A stretch of DNA of 64,000 nt from contig NZ_BCWB01000043.1 of the NCBI RefSeq assembly GCF_001592045.1, forward strand, positions 1-64,000. Reading direction: 5' to 3'. The notes under the pieces are model-generated. The model was given only the letters and a program-made list of their open reading frames with translations. It was not told the DNA's origin and did no database searches. The position numbers and the translations under genes were made by a program. Positions 19,033 to 28,256 of the stretch are shown piece after piece (position 1 is the first letter of the stretch; each line of letters begins with the position of its first letter). The stretch comes from Thermobifida fusca NBRC 14071 = JCM 3263 (GTDB lineage: Bacteria > Actinomycetota > Actinomycetes > Streptosporangiales > Streptosporangiaceae).

Positions 19033-19617
19033 ATGACGCACCCGCACCCGTCGCCCGCTCAACCCCCGTCGCCCTACCTGGGGCCTCCCCCGCCCCCGGG
19101 GCCTTTCCCGCACGGGGCCTACCCGCCTCCGCCCGGCGTGTTCCCGCAGCCGCCCGAGGTTGCCAGTTGGGGGCGGCGGGTCGCCGCTTTCCTCATCGAC
19201 TCGGTCCTCGCGCAGGTGCTCACTTTCGGGGTGATCCTTATCGGCGCCCTAGTCGCCGCACTGGTGGACAACATCGCCTATCCCGAATACATCCACTCGG
19301 ACACGATGAGCCCTGCCGCGATCACCATCGTGCTCACGGCGCTGTTCGCCGCGTTCGCCACCGCCATCGCCTACTGGTCGCTGCCGCACGCCAAGTGGGG
19401 AAAGACCATCGGCAAGTGGATGCTCGGCATCCGGGTGATCGCCGCGAACACGGGGACGCCCCCGTCCGTGGGCCGCGCGCTGGGGCGCTACTTCTTCTTC
19501 GCGCTGCTCTCGTTCCCCATGATCACGTTCTTCGTCGACTGCCTGTGGCCGCTGTGGGACTCCCGGGGACAGTCCCTCCACGACAAGGTCGCCGGAACCT
19601 ACGTCATCCGCGGCTAG
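19033..19617 (+). CDS. RDD family membrane protein (Pra-like), copy 1
   Basis: 194 residues. A Pro-rich N-terminal tail of about 45 residues precedes an RDD domain (WGRRVAAFLIDSV) with three or four membrane segments and the family's GKTIGKWMLGIRV motif. It resembles the mycobacterial proline-rich antigen Pra (Rv1078), which sits in the same neighbourhood between greA and the cystathionine genes. RDD proteins are thought to be small transporters or membrane stabilisers; some act as sodium/proton antiporters. ATG 19033 is chosen because the Pro-rich tail begins there. A second RDD gene follows 62 bases later, probably a tandem duplication. Confidence 0.85.
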   Translation: MTHPHPSPAQPPSPYLGPPPPPGPFPHGAYPPPPGVFPQPPEVASWGRRVAAFLIDSVLAQVLTFGVILIGALVAALVDNIAYPEYIHSDTMSPAAITIVLTALFAAFATAIAYWSLPHAKWGKTIGKWMLGIRVIAANTGTPPSVGRALGRYFFFALLSFPMITFFVDCLWPLWDSRGQSLHDKVAGTYVIRG

Positions 19618-19651
19618 CCCGGGGAGGGAGGCGAAAGCCACGAGCCCCACA

Positions 19652-19671
19652 TATCGCGACAACTAGCGATA
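19652..19671. promoter_or_regulatory. Inverted repeat overlapping a possible -10 before RDD copy 2
   Basis: TATCGC (19652-19657) and GCGATA (19666-19671) are inverted around eight bases. The right arm runs into GATAAT (19668-19673), a -10-like hexamer that would place transcription start on or next to the GTG at 19680, so the mRNA might be leaderless. Confidence 0.35.
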
Positions 19672-19679
19672 ATGTTCGG

Positions 19680-20270
19680 GTGACTATTCCTCCCTGGAAC
19701 CACCCTTCTGGACAGCCGCACGGGATTCCGCATCCCTATCCCGCCGGGGGGAGCGGGGGCTATCCCGCAGTCCCGCATCCCCCGCACGCTCGCATCCACG
19801 TCCCCACGGGGATGCCCCTCGCCGGGTTCGGGCGCCGCCTGTGGGCGCGGATCATCGACTACTTCCTCCTGAGCGTGCTCGTGTTCCTGCTCGGGTTCGG
19901 AATCCTGTTTCTCGTCTTCCTGGCCTACCCCGGCCTGGAGGAGACCTCGGATACCTTCGACGCCACGTTCGGTTTCCTGTTCCTCTTCGGCTGGGGACTG
20001 GCCTCGTTCCTGTACGACTGGTTCTTCCTCGCCGCGACTGGGCGCACCCCCGGCAAGATAATGACCCGGCTGCGGGTGATCAGCGCCACCGGCACCCCGC
20101 TCAGCCAAGGACAAAGCGCCCTGCGCAGCGCGGTGTTCGGCTTCCCGCACTCCCTGCTGTGCCTGGGACACCTCTTCCTGTGCGTGTCCTGTCTGGTGAT
20201 CGCCGGCGACAGCCAGGCTCAGGCACTGCACGACAAGATGGCGCGCACCGTCGTCATCCACACCCCTTAG
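19680..20270 (+). CDS. RDD family membrane protein, copy 2
   Basis: 196 residues with a His/Pro/Gly-rich N-terminal tail of about 45 residues and an RDD domain (FGRRLWARIIDYFLLS) with three or four membrane segments and the GRTPGKIMTRLRV motif. It is a paralogue of the preceding gene but diverged in the membrane segments. GTG 19680 is the only start that keeps the tail and avoids the previous gene; there is no Shine-Dalgarno sequence, in keeping with a leaderless mRNA. It converges on the FIST gene 42 bases away. Confidence 0.82.
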   Translation: MTIPPWNHPSGQPHGIPHPYPAGGSGGYPAVPHPPHARIHVPTGMPLAGFGRRLWARIIDYFLLSVLVFLLGFGILFLVFLAYPGLEETSDTFDATFGFLFLFGWGLASFLYDWFFLAATGRTPGKIMTRLRVISATGTPLSQGQSALRSAVFGFPHSLLCLGHLFLCVSCLVIAGDSQAQALHDKMARTVVIHTP

Positions 20271-20312
20271 TCTCGGCGGTCGCGGCCGCGCCGTCCGCGG
20301 GAGGCCGGGCCG

Positions 20313-21473
20313 TCACCCCCGGAACGCCAGCATGCACGCGGTGAAACCGTGCAGGTGGTTGCGTCCGGCAACGGGGCCGATCTCTCCTGCCGCGAAGAAA
20401 CCGCCGACCGCATCAATCCCGAGAATCTGCTGGACCCGGCGTACGTCGTGGTCGGCGCTCGGGAACATCCCGCTGCCCCGGCCATTGCAGGAGAACAGCA
20501 GGGCCCCTTCCGCGGTGCCGCCGGTGTCGTGAGCGAACAACCGCAGCCGTTCCAGCAGATCGCTGTCTGCGGTGGCCTGGTCGCGGACTTGGAAGCGGAC
20601 GGTCTGCCCCACGTCCACGACATCGCCGATGGTGATCGTCGACTGCTCCGGATCAGCGTCCAGCACGCCCCGGATCAGGAAGTCGCCGCTTTCGTGCCGG
20701 TCCGCGTACTCGTCGATAGCGATGCCGATGTGGAGTCCGTCCGCGACGAGCTGCTGCTCTTCCGGGGGGAGCGCGCTCACAATGGACTCCAGTTTCGCGT
20801 AGGCGGGGGTGCCCGCCAGTTCGATGAGGACGTTGTCCTCGGCTTTGGTGACGACCATGGAGGGGCCGATGGGACGGCATCCCTGGCTCACCACCGTGCC
20901 CAGCACTCCGTTCCCGCCGAACAGCAGTCCCACGGCCCCGGCCTGCACGGTCTCGCCCTGCAGGAACAGCCGGACGCTGTCGCCGCCATAGGTGCCGTCG
21001 GCCAGCCCGCCCACGATAGGCAGACCGTCCAGGATCGTGTTGCTGTGCTCCACGAACGTGTGCGTGGGGAACACGTACGGGTTCGCCAGCAGGAGCGCCG
21101 CCTGGTCCGCGGGGGTGGGTTCCAGCACGCCGATGACCGCGAGCTGGTCGCCTTCCGCGATCGCGGCGAGTTCGAACGGGGTCATGGTGACGCCGGGCAG
21201 CATCGCAGCCCACACGCTGACCGCGCCCTGCCCTTCGGTGCCCCGCCCACCGCCGATCACCCCGCCGGCGCTGCAGCCGATCGTGGTCGCCCCCTCGGCG
21301 AGGGCCATGGCACGTTCCCCAGCGAGCGCCACTTCCTCCGGGTCGATACCGCTGACGAACACGCAGACGAGGTCGGCTGGGCCGTCGAGTCGCTCAAGCG
21401 CCTGCCTGGTTGCGCGTTCAGCCGCGCTCACTAGGTCGACCCCGGTAGCCAGGGCGTCGCTGAACCGGGTCAC
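20313..21473 (-). CDS. FIST domain sensor protein
   Basis: 386 residues comprising FIST N (about residues 25-215, with TIGCSAGGVIG) and FIST C (about 220-370, with GGFFAAGEIGPV near the end). FIST domains are predicted to bind small ligands such as amino acids and usually appear fused to signalling modules; here the protein stands alone. GTG 21473 is supported by GAGGAGG five bases upstream, and the typical family opening TRFSDALATG follows directly. Upstream in-frame ATGs lack this. It is divergent from a MoxR-VWA pair, so a shared control region of about 200 bases lies between them. Confidence 0.88.
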   Translation of the reverse strand: MTRFSDALATGVDLVSAAERATRQALERLDGPADLVCVFVSGIDPEEVALAGERAMALAEGATTIGCSAGGVIGGGRGTEGQGAVSVWAAMLPGVTMTPFELAAIAEGDQLAVIGVLEPTPADQAALLLANPYVFPTHTFVEHSNTILDGLPIVGGLADGTYGGDSVRLFLQGETVQAGAVGLLFGGNGVLGTVVSQGCRPIGPSMVVTKAEDNVLIELAGTPAYAKLESIVSALPPEEQQLVADGLHIGIAIDEYADRHESGDFLIRGVLDADPEQSTITIGDVVDVGQTVRFQVRDQATADSDLLERLRLFAHDTGGTAEGALLFSCNGRGSGMFPSADHDVRRVQQILGIDAVGGFFAAGEIGPVAGRNHLHGFTACMLAFRG

Positions 21474-21680
21474 TGTCGCCTCCTCGCCGTCTACCGTGAG
21501 CGGTCTCTCACGGGCATCGCCATTCTCTCTTGTTGCCGGTTCTCCTTGCATGCGGAACATTCCCTTTACCCCAGAATCCCGGGGGTCAGGCATGGCGCCG
21601 TCTTCTGCCGTGGCAGGGGGCGTGGGATTCCGCACACCTGTGTCCGCCACAACCGCGATGCGGTGAATAGACTCGAAGGT

Positions 21681-23090
21681 GTGCCCGATCACGTCGACCT
21701 TCCGCACACCCTGGGCGCGTTGCGCGCTTCGGGGCACCGCTACCGGTCAGTCAAAGACGAAATCCGCGAAAATCTCCTGCATCGGATCCGGTCGGGGGAG
21801 GAACGCTTCCCCGGGATCGTGGGGTTCTCTGAAACCGTACTGCCGCAACTCGAACGGGCCCTCCTTGCCCGGCATGACGTGGTGCTCCTGGGTGAACGTG
21901 GCCAGGGAAAGACACGGCTGATCCGTACGCTCACGGGTCTGCTGGACGAGTGGAGCCCGGCCGTGGCGGGCTGCGCGCTCAACGACCACCCCTACGCGCC
22001 GGTCTCCCCTCAAGCCCGTCGGATGGTCGCTGAATACGGCGACGACCTGCCTATCGTGTGGCGGCACCGCGACGAGCGGTACAGCGAGAAGCTGGCGACC
22101 CCCGACACCAGCGTCGGCGACCTCATCGGCGACATCGACCCGGTCAAACTCGCGGAAGGGCGTAGCCTCGGCGACCCGGAGACGGTGCACTACGGCCTGG
22201 TACCGAGGTCGAACCGGGGCGTGTTCTGCATCAACGAGCTGCCTGACCTGGCCGCGCGCGTCCAGGTTGCGCTGTTCAACGTGCTTGAAGAGCGGGACGT
22301 GCAGATCCGCGGCTACCAGTTGCGGCTGCCGTTGGACATGCTCGTGGTGGCGAGCGCCAACCCGGAGGACTACACCAACCGGGGCCGGATCATCACCCCG
22401 CTCAAGGACCGGTTCGGCGCGGAGATCCGCACCCACTACCCGGTGGAGCTCGACGACGAGATCGCCTTGACCGAACAGGAGAGCCGGCTGTCGCCGGAGG
22501 TGCGTGTCCCCCCGCACCTGGTGGAAGCGGTCGCCCGGTTCACCCGGCTGGTGCGCGAGTCCCCGTCCGTGGATGAACGCTCCGGGGTGTCGGCCCGGTT
22601 CGCGATCGCCGCAGTGGAGACGGTGGCTGCCTCCGCGGAGCGCCGTGCCGCGATGACTGGCGAGCAGGCGGTGGCGCGGGTCTGCGACCTGCCGTGTATT
22701 ACGGCGGTGCTGCGCGGCAAGGTGGAGTTCGACCTGTCCGAGGAGGGCCGGGAGAACGCGGTCTTGGAGCACTTGCTGAACCGCGCCGTCTACGACACGT
22801 TCCGTCGTGTCTTCAGCGGAGTGGACTTGGGACCGCTCACCGAGCGCTTCTCCTCCGGTGCGGCCGTGGAGTCGGGGGATCTGGTGAGTGCGGAAGAGCT
22901 CCTCGCACGGGTGGGCCCGTTCACCGGGCTGGCGGAGCTCGTCAAGCGGGTCGCCCCGGACAGCGACGACGATCCGGTGTCGGCTCCCGGCTATGCGGCG
23001 GCCGCGGTGGAACTCGCGTTGGAGGGCCTGTATTTGAGCCGGAGGCTGTCGAAGGACACGCTGCCGCACGGGGCCCGGTACCGGATCTGA
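21681..23090 (+). CDS. MoxR-like AAA+ ATPase (magnesium chelatase-related)
   Basis: About 469 residues. Walker A GERGQGKT is at residues 71-78; the sensor and arginine-finger region NRGVFCINELPDL and ASANPEDYTNRGRI is like that of magnesium chelatase ChlI/MoxR ATPases. Such ATPases remodel or load cofactors into partner proteins together with a VWA-domain protein, which here is the next gene (15 bases downstream). GTG 21681 is chosen; GTG 21663 is also in frame. TAGACT at 21668-21673 could be a -10 element for a nearly leaderless mRNA. The C-terminal 150 residues are a helical extension of unknown role. Confidence 0.85.
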   Translation: MPDHVDLPHTLGALRASGHRYRSVKDEIRENLLHRIRSGEERFPGIVGFSETVLPQLERALLARHDVVLLGERGQGKTRLIRTLTGLLDEWSPAVAGCALNDHPYAPVSPQARRMVAEYGDDLPIVWRHRDERYSEKLATPDTSVGDLIGDIDPVKLAEGRSLGDPETVHYGLVPRSNRGVFCINELPDLAARVQVALFNVLEERDVQIRGYQLRLPLDMLVVASANPEDYTNRGRIITPLKDRFGAEIRTHYPVELDDEIALTEQESRLSPEVRVPPHLVEAVARFTRLVRESPSVDERSGVSARFAIAAVETVAASAERRAAMTGEQAVARVCDLPCITAVLRGKVEFDLSEEGRENAVLEHLLNRAVYDTFRRVFSGVDLGPLTERFSSGAAVESGDLVSAEELLARVGPFTGLAELVKRVAPDSDDDPVSAPGYAAAAVELALEGLYLSRRLSKDTLPHGARYRI

Positions 23091-23105
23091 CCGGAATAGG
23101 CGCAG

Positions 23106-25046
23106 ATGAGCGGATTCCGCTACCGGAGTTACGTGGACGGCCCCGACCCGTTGCGTCCCCCTTTCGACGTGCGTTCCGCGGTGGACGCGCTGGGGCGTGC
23201 GGTGCTGGCCGGTGCGTCGCCCACGCGGGCGCTGCGTGATCTGCTGCGCCGCGGCACCCGCGGGGTGCGCGGACTGGACGAGCTGCTGCGCCACGTGCGG
23301 GAACGGAAGGAGCAGCTCCGCTCGCAGGGCAGGCTGGACGGCACGCTCGCCCAGGCGCGCCGCCTGCTGGACCAGGCCGTGGGCCAGGAGCGGGCGGTGC
23401 TCTTCCCGGATCCGAGCGACGAAGCCCGGCTCCGGGAACGGGAGCTCGACGACCTGCCCGCTGATCCGGCCGCGGCGATCCGGCGACTCGCCGGCTACCA
23501 GTGGCGCTCTCCGGACGCCCGTCAGACGTTCACCCAGCTCCAGGAGCTGCTGCGCCGCGAAATCCTCGACGCCCAGTTCCGCGGTATGCGGCAGGCCATG
23601 GCCCGGGGCACGCCTGAGGAGCTGCAGCGGGTGCGCGCCATGCTGGACGCGCTGCACGGGATGCTGGACGCGGACGACCGCGGGGAGCACACCCAGGCCG
23701 ACTTCGAGCGGTTCATGGCCGAGTTCGGGGACTTCTTCCCGGACCGTCCGCGTACCCTCGACGAGCTTGTGGACGTGCTGGCCTGCCGTTCCGCGGCCAT
23801 GCAGCGGCTCTTCGACTCGCTGACCCCCGAGCAGCGGGCCGAACTGCTGGCGCTTAGCGCGCAGGTCATGCGGGACGCCGGGCTGGCCGACGCGGTCCAG
23901 CGGCTCGGGGAGCGGCTGCGGGCCCGCCGCCCCGACCTGGTCTGGTCCGGCGGGGTCGCGGTCGACGGGGACGCGGAGCTCGGGCTCGGCGACGCCACCA
24001 CTGCGGTGGCGGAACTCGCTGACCTGGCTGAACTGGAGGAGGCTCTCGGCCAAGGGTACGCGGGGGCCCGGCTGGACGACATCGACACGGCCGCACTACA
24101 GCGGGTGCTGGGCCGGTCCGCAGCCGAGGATGTGGCGCGGCTGCGCGCCCTGGAGCGGGAGCTCCGCGACCGGGGCTACCTGTCGGGGTCGCGCGACCGG
24201 GTGCAGCTCACCCCGAAGGCGGTGCGGGCGCTCGGGGAGGTGGCGCTGCGCGACGTACTGTCCGGTGCGGGGCGGCGTCCCGGCACGCACGACACGCGGG
24301 AAGGGGGCCCGGCCGGGGAGCTGACCGGAGCCAGCCGGCCGTGGCGTTTCGGGGACGAGCAGCCGTTGGATGCGGTGCGGACCGCCATCAACGCGGTCCG
24401 GCGCGGCGCATCCTCTGAAGGCCGCCTCCGGTTGCGCCCCGAGGACATGGAGGTGGCGGAGACTGAGCGGCGCGACGCGGCCGCGGTGTGCCTCCTCGTG
24501 GACTTGTCGTATTCCATGGTGCAGCGCGGTTTGTGGGGGGTGGCCAAGCAGACCGCGTTGGCGCTGCACACGCTGGTGTCCACCCGGTTTCCGCAGGACG
24601 CGGTCCACGTCATCGGGTTCAACGACCATGCCCGGGTCTTGGCTCCCCGCGAGCTGGCGGAGTTGTCGCCGGAACCGGTCCAAGGCACGAACCTGCACCA
24701 CGCGCTGCTGCTTGCCGGACGGCATGTGGACCGGCACCCGGAGTTCGAGCCGGTGGTGCTGGTGGTGACCGACGGGGAGCCGACCGCGCACCTGGAGGAG
24801 GACGGGCTGCCGTACTTCTCGTATCCGCCTTCGCCCCGCACCACAGAGTTGACACTGGCGGAGGTGGACCGGATGACCCGGCGCGGAGCGCGGATGACAG
24901 TGTTCTCCCTGGCGGACGATCCGCGGCTGGAAGAGTTCGTCACCGCGCTCGTGGCCCGCAACGGCGGCCGCGCCCTCCGCCCGGTCGCCGACCAGTTGGG
25001 GTCGTTCGTGGTGCGGGACCTGCTGGCACAACGCTCCCGGTGGTGA
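23106..25046 (+). CDS. VWA domain protein, partner of the MoxR ATPase
   Basis: 646 residues. The first 420 are mostly helical with many Arg/Leu/Glu heptads and no recognised domain; the C-terminal 200 form a von Willebrand A domain with MIDAS motif DLSYS at about residue 465 (Asp-x-Ser-x-Ser intact), GTNLHHAL and VVTDGEPT. The protein has no signal peptide, so it is cytosolic. MoxR-VWA pairs act as chaperone-like complexes; metal-dependent partner binding through MIDAS is expected. It starts 15 bases after the ATPase stop and ends nine bases before the convergent lipoprotein gene. Confidence 0.87.
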   Translation: MSGFRYRSYVDGPDPLRPPFDVRSAVDALGRAVLAGASPTRALRDLLRRGTRGVRGLDELLRHVRERKEQLRSQGRLDGTLAQARRLLDQAVGQERAVLFPDPSDEARLRERELDDLPADPAAAIRRLAGYQWRSPDARQTFTQLQELLRREILDAQFRGMRQAMARGTPEELQRVRAMLDALHGMLDADDRGEHTQADFERFMAEFGDFFPDRPRTLDELVDVLACRSAAMQRLFDSLTPEQRAELLALSAQVMRDAGLADAVQRLGERLRARRPDLVWSGGVAVDGDAELGLGDATTAVAELADLAELEEALGQGYAGARLDDIDTAALQRVLGRSAAEDVARLRALERELRDRGYLSGSRDRVQLTPKAVRALGEVALRDVLSGAGRRPGTHDTREGGPAGELTGASRPWRFGDEQPLDAVRTAINAVRRGASSEGRLRLRPEDMEVAETERRDAAAVCLLVDLSYSMVQRGLWGVAKQTALALHTLVSTRFPQDAVHVIGFNDHARVLAPRELAELSPEPVQGTNLHHALLLAGRHVDRHPEFEPVVLVVTDGEPTAHLEEDGLPYFSYPPSPRTTELTLAEVDRMTRRGARMTVFSLADDPRLEEFVTALVARNGGRALRPVADQLGSFVVRDLLAQRSRW

Positions 25047-25055
25047 CCGGGCCGG

Positions 25056-25796
25056 TCACTCGGTGGCGGGGAACTCGTCGTAGAGGCGCCATTCCTCTCC
25101 GGTGAAGACCGCGAACAGCCGGTGGTATGGCTCCCCGTTCCGGGTGATGAGCACCGTCCCCCTGTCGGTGGTCGGGTTCTCCTCGTCGTCGGAGCCTTCG
25201 ACGTGCACGCACCAGGCTTCGTGGTCCGGGCCGCCTTCACCGGTGGCCTCGCAGTCCAGCGGCAGGTAGCGGTCGGCGAGCCAGGTCTCCCCTACTTCGG
25301 CCAGGGTGGGCGCGGTGATCTCCCAGGCGCTGGGGTCGTCTTTGATGCGGATCGCTTCGTCCAGCCAGTCGGGGCCGGGGCCGTACGGGTCTTCGATGAC
25401 GAAGTTCTCCACCAGTTCCCAGTGCTCCCCGTCCGGGGTGGTCAACCGCAGCGCTTCGAACGGCTCAGTGGCGGGCGGGCCGAGGACGAACACGGTGCTG
25501 TCCCCCACGTCCGCGTACAAGCTGAGGCAGATCCCCTCCCCTCGGATGAGGGAGAATTCTTCCTCTTCACTCAAGGTTTCGCACCGACCGGCATAGTCGA
25601 CGTCGTACTCCCAGGTGTCGGCGATGTGGGCGCGCACCAGTTCGTGGAGGGTCGGCAGCTCGGGGGAGGGGGAAGCCGACGGGGTCGGCTCGGCGTCGGA
25701 CTGCGGTGCGGCAGTGTCCTCCTCGCCTTCGCATGCTGCGGTGAACAGGAGGAGGGGAAGGGTGAGCAGGGCCGCGTGGCGGGCAGAAACGCGCAT
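25056..25796 (-). CDS. Putative lipoprotein of unknown function
   Basis: About 246 residues. ATG 25796 follows AAGGGAG; the signal peptide LLTLPLLLFTAAC ends in a lipobox with Cys near residue 22. A Ser/Pro/Asp-rich linker leads to an acidic domain of about 190 residues with two Cys pairs possible. It has no recognised family and would sit on the outer face of the membrane. An in-frame start further upstream would place 25 residues before the signal peptide and is rejected. Confidence 0.75.
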   Translation of the reverse strand: MRVSARHAALLTLPLLLFTAACEGEEDTAAPQSDAEPTPSASPSPELPTLHELVRAHIADTWEYDVDYAGRCETLSEEEEFSLIRGEGICLSLYADVGDSTVFVLGPPATEPFEALRLTTPDGEHWELVENFVIEDPYGPGPDWLDEAIRIKDDPSAWEITAPTLAEVGETWLADRYLPLDCEATGEGGPDHEAWCVHVEGSDDEENPTTDRGTVLITRNGEPYHRLFAVFTGEEWRLYDEFPATE

Positions 25797-26049
25797 AGGA
25801 CTCCCTTGCAGCGGTTCGGACACGGTTCGTGTGGGAACCCCCGCCATCCGGAGGTGCGGGTCGGGGGCCACCCGCTGGATACCCGGCAGACAGCGCGAGC
25901 CGCGGCCTAGCGGAGGCCGGGAGCGGACAGAGCCGGGCGGAAAGGTCCGCGCGGATCATAGGCGGTGGAAGGGACCAGCCGCGACAGATGAGCGGGCTGG
26001 GGCTGTTGCCGTGGAGGAGCGGCGCCGCAGCGGCTCCGCGCGGGTGAGA

Positions 26050-26083
26050 AGCCGTCCCGGGAGTCGGGCCTCCCGGGACGGCT
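26050..26083 (-). terminator. metB terminator
   Basis: Fourteen-base perfect arms AGCCGTCCCGGGAG (26050-26063) and CTCCCGGGACGGCT (26070-26083) with a six-base loop, seven bases past the metB stop. Confidence 0.85.
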
Positions 26084-26089
26084 TTCCGG

Positions 26090-27235
26090 CTACGGCTCCA
26101 ATGCTTGGAGCAGGTCGTTGACGAGGTCGTCGACGGTTTCGATACCCACGGAGAGCCGGACCAGGTCGCTGGGCACTTCCAGGAGGGAGCCCGCGGTGGA
26201 GGCGTGGGTCATCTTCCCCGGGTGTTCGATCAGCGACTCCACCCCGCCCAAGGATTCAGCGAGGGTGAACACTTTCGTTTTCGCGCACACCCGCAACGCG
26301 GCTTCCTCCCCGCCGCGCATGCGGAACGACACCATGCCACCGAAGGCGCGCATCTGGTCGACCGCCACCTTGTGGCCGGGGTGGTCGGGCAGGCCCGGGT
26401 AGAGCACTTCGGCGACTTCCGGGTGGCCGACGAGCGCTTCCACGACGCGTTCCGCGTTGGCGCAGTGCCGGTCCATGCGCACGCCGAGGGTTTTGATGCC
26501 GCGCAGGGTCAGCCAGGCGTCGAACGGTCCCGCGACCGCGCCCATCGAGTTCTGGTGGAAGGCGAGGCGCTCTCCCAGTTCCGCGTCGGCGACCACGAGG
26601 GCGCCGCCGACCACGTCGGAGTGGCCGCCCAGGTATTTGGTGGTGGAGTGCACGACCACGTCCGCACCGAGGCTGAGCGGCCGCTGCAGGTACGGGGAGG
26701 CGAAGGTGTTGTCGACCACCAGCAGCGCGTCAGCGGCGTGCGCGATGTCCGCGAGCGCGGCGATGTCCGCAATGTTGAGCAGCGGGTTGGTGGGGGTTTC
26801 CACCCAGATCGCCACGGTTTCCGGGCGGATTGCGGTCCGCACCGCCTCCGGGTTGGACAGGTCGACGGCGTCCCAGCTCACTCCCCACCGTTCGAAGACC
26901 TTGGAGACGAGGCGGAACGTGCCGCCGTAGGCGTCGTTGGGGATGATGAGGTGGTCGCCGGGTCGGGCGATGGTGCGGAGCAGGGTGTCCTCTGCGGCCA
27001 TGCCGGAAGCGAACGCCAGGCCCCGCACCCCGCCTTCCAGCGCGGCCAGGCATTCTTCCAGTGCCGTGCGGGTCGGGTTGGCGGTGCGGGAGTACTCGTA
27101 GCCGCCGCGCAGCCCGCCCACCCCGTCTTGGCGGTAGGTGCTCGTCTGGTAGATGGGGACCACCACGGCCCCGGTCTCGGCGTCTGCCTCCTGACCGGCG
27201 TGGATGGCCAGTGTCTCAAACCCCTCGTAACTCAT
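26090..27235 (-). CDS. metB: Cystathionine gamma-synthase/lyase (Rv1079-like)
   Basis: A 381-residue PLP enzyme of the Cys/Met metabolism family. It contains YSRTANPTR near the N-terminus, VVDNTFASPYLQ, and the PLP lysine in STTKYLGGHSD at about residue 198. It forms cystathionine from an activated homoserine plus cysteine, or cleaves cystathionine; family members often do both and sequence does not settle which. It is a few genes downstream of a cystathionine beta-synthase on the same strand, so together they would give the reverse transsulfuration route from homocysteine to cysteine. This order is like Rv1077-Rv1079. Confidence 0.9.
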   Translation of the reverse strand: MSYEGFETLAIHAGQEADAETGAVVVPIYQTSTYRQDGVGGLRGGYEYSRTANPTRTALEECLAALEGGVRGLAFASGMAAEDTLLRTIARPGDHLIIPNDAYGGTFRLVSKVFERWGVSWDAVDLSNPEAVRTAIRPETVAIWVETPTNPLLNIADIAALADIAHAADALLVVDNTFASPYLQRPLSLGADVVVHSTTKYLGGHSDVVGGALVVADAELGERLAFHQNSMGAVAGPFDAWLTLRGIKTLGVRMDRHCANAERVVEALVGHPEVAEVLYPGLPDHPGHKVAVDQMRAFGGMVSFRMRGGEEAALRVCAKTKVFTLAESLGGVESLIEHPGKMTHASTAGSLLEVPSDLVRLSVGIETVDDLVNDLLQALEP

Positions 27236-27327
27236 GGCGCCACAGTAGTACCGGCAGTCTCATGTTTTCCTGTCCCACCCCGCTCGGCCGGGGTTTCCGT
27301 GGCTCGGCGGGGCGGTCCGCGCCGGGG

Positions 27328-28002
27328 CTATCCGGCAGCGGGTTCGGTGTCAGCGTCGTCGCGGCGGACGATCACATCGGTGCGGAGCGGCGGATTCCAC
27401 CCGGTTTCGGGGTCGTAGCGGCGCACGATGCGGCCGGGCACGCCCGCGATCACGCAGTGGTCGGGGTAGGTGCCGGGGCGCACTACCGCACCCGCCGCGA
27501 CCACGCAGTTGCGGCCCAGGTTGACGCCGGGGAGGATCACGGCGTGCGCGCCGATCCAGGATCCGGCGCCGATGCGGACCGGGGCTTCGGTGGGCCACTG
27601 GTAGCCGATGGGGGTGTTGGGGTCGGCGTAGCCGTGGTTTTGGTCGGTGACGTAGACGTAGGGGCCGGTGAAGACGTGGTCTTCGAACACGATGGAGCGG
27701 TGCGCTACGACGTGCGAGCCGCGACCGATCGTGCACCCGTCACCGATGGTGAGGAGCGGTTTGGGTCCGAGGTCGAGTCCGGGCATGTATCCGGCGCTGA
27801 GGGTGATGTCCGCCCCGATCAGGGTGTGGGAGCCGAGGGCGATCCAGGGTTCCCCGAAGATGGTGGCGGGGGGAAAGGCGATGGAGGTGCCTTCACCGTA
27901 GGCGGCGAAGCGCGCGGCGGCACGTGAGCCGTAGCGGATGTCTGCTTTGCGCCGTGCCCAGGACCAAGCTGTACGCACCATCCAGGAAAGCAGCCGCGAC
28001 AC
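27328..28002 (-). CDS. Hexapeptide-repeat (LbH) acyltransferase
   Basis: 224 residues with imperfect hexapeptide repeats forming a left-handed beta helix (IGDGCTIGRGSHV, IGAGSWIGAHAVILPGV, VVAAGAVVRPG) and the family ending VIAGVPGRIVRRYDP. It resembles maltose/galactoside O-acetyltransferases and would transfer an acetyl or other acyl group from CoA to a sugar or similar acceptor, probably in the cytosol. The conserved active-site His is likely the one in TDQNHGY. It sits 92 bases upstream of metB on the same strand but has no obvious link to sulfur metabolism. Confidence 0.85.
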   Translation of the reverse strand: MSRLLSWMVRTAWSWARRKADIRYGSRAAARFAAYGEGTSIAFPPATIFGEPWIALGSHTLIGADITLSAGYMPGLDLGPKPLLTIGDGCTIGRGSHVVAHRSIVFEDHVFTGPYVYVTDQNHGYADPNTPIGYQWPTEAPVRIGAGSWIGAHAVILPGVNLGRNCVVAAGAVVRPGTYPDHCVIAGVPGRIVRRYDPETGWNPPLRTDVIVRRDDADTEPAAG

Positions 28003-28172
28003 GGGGTCGTCTCCGTAATGTACTCGTCAGTAATACTGAGGAAACCCTAGACGACCCGGCTGCCGCTGTTGAGAGGGTGGGCCCGGCAAAATCCGCTTCC
28101 CGCCTCGATGCCACCCAGGACAGGCATGCCTGGCCCATGGCCCGCCCGGCCCTGCTGGGCAGGCCCCTTCCC

Positions 28173-28215
28173 GTGCCCCAGGGCCGTGGGGAGGGGTCCA
28201 GGGCCCTAGGGGCAC
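28173..28215 (-). terminator. Hairpin after cystathionine beta-synthase gene
   Basis: GTGCCCCAGGGCC (28173-28185) pairs with GGCCCTAGGGGCAC (28202-28215) with one bulged A. It lies 40 bases past the stop at 28257 and has no T tract. Confidence 0.55.
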
Positions 28216-28256
28216 GGTTCTGCCAGAACAGCCGCGCGGGGTGGGGCGGGCCGCGG

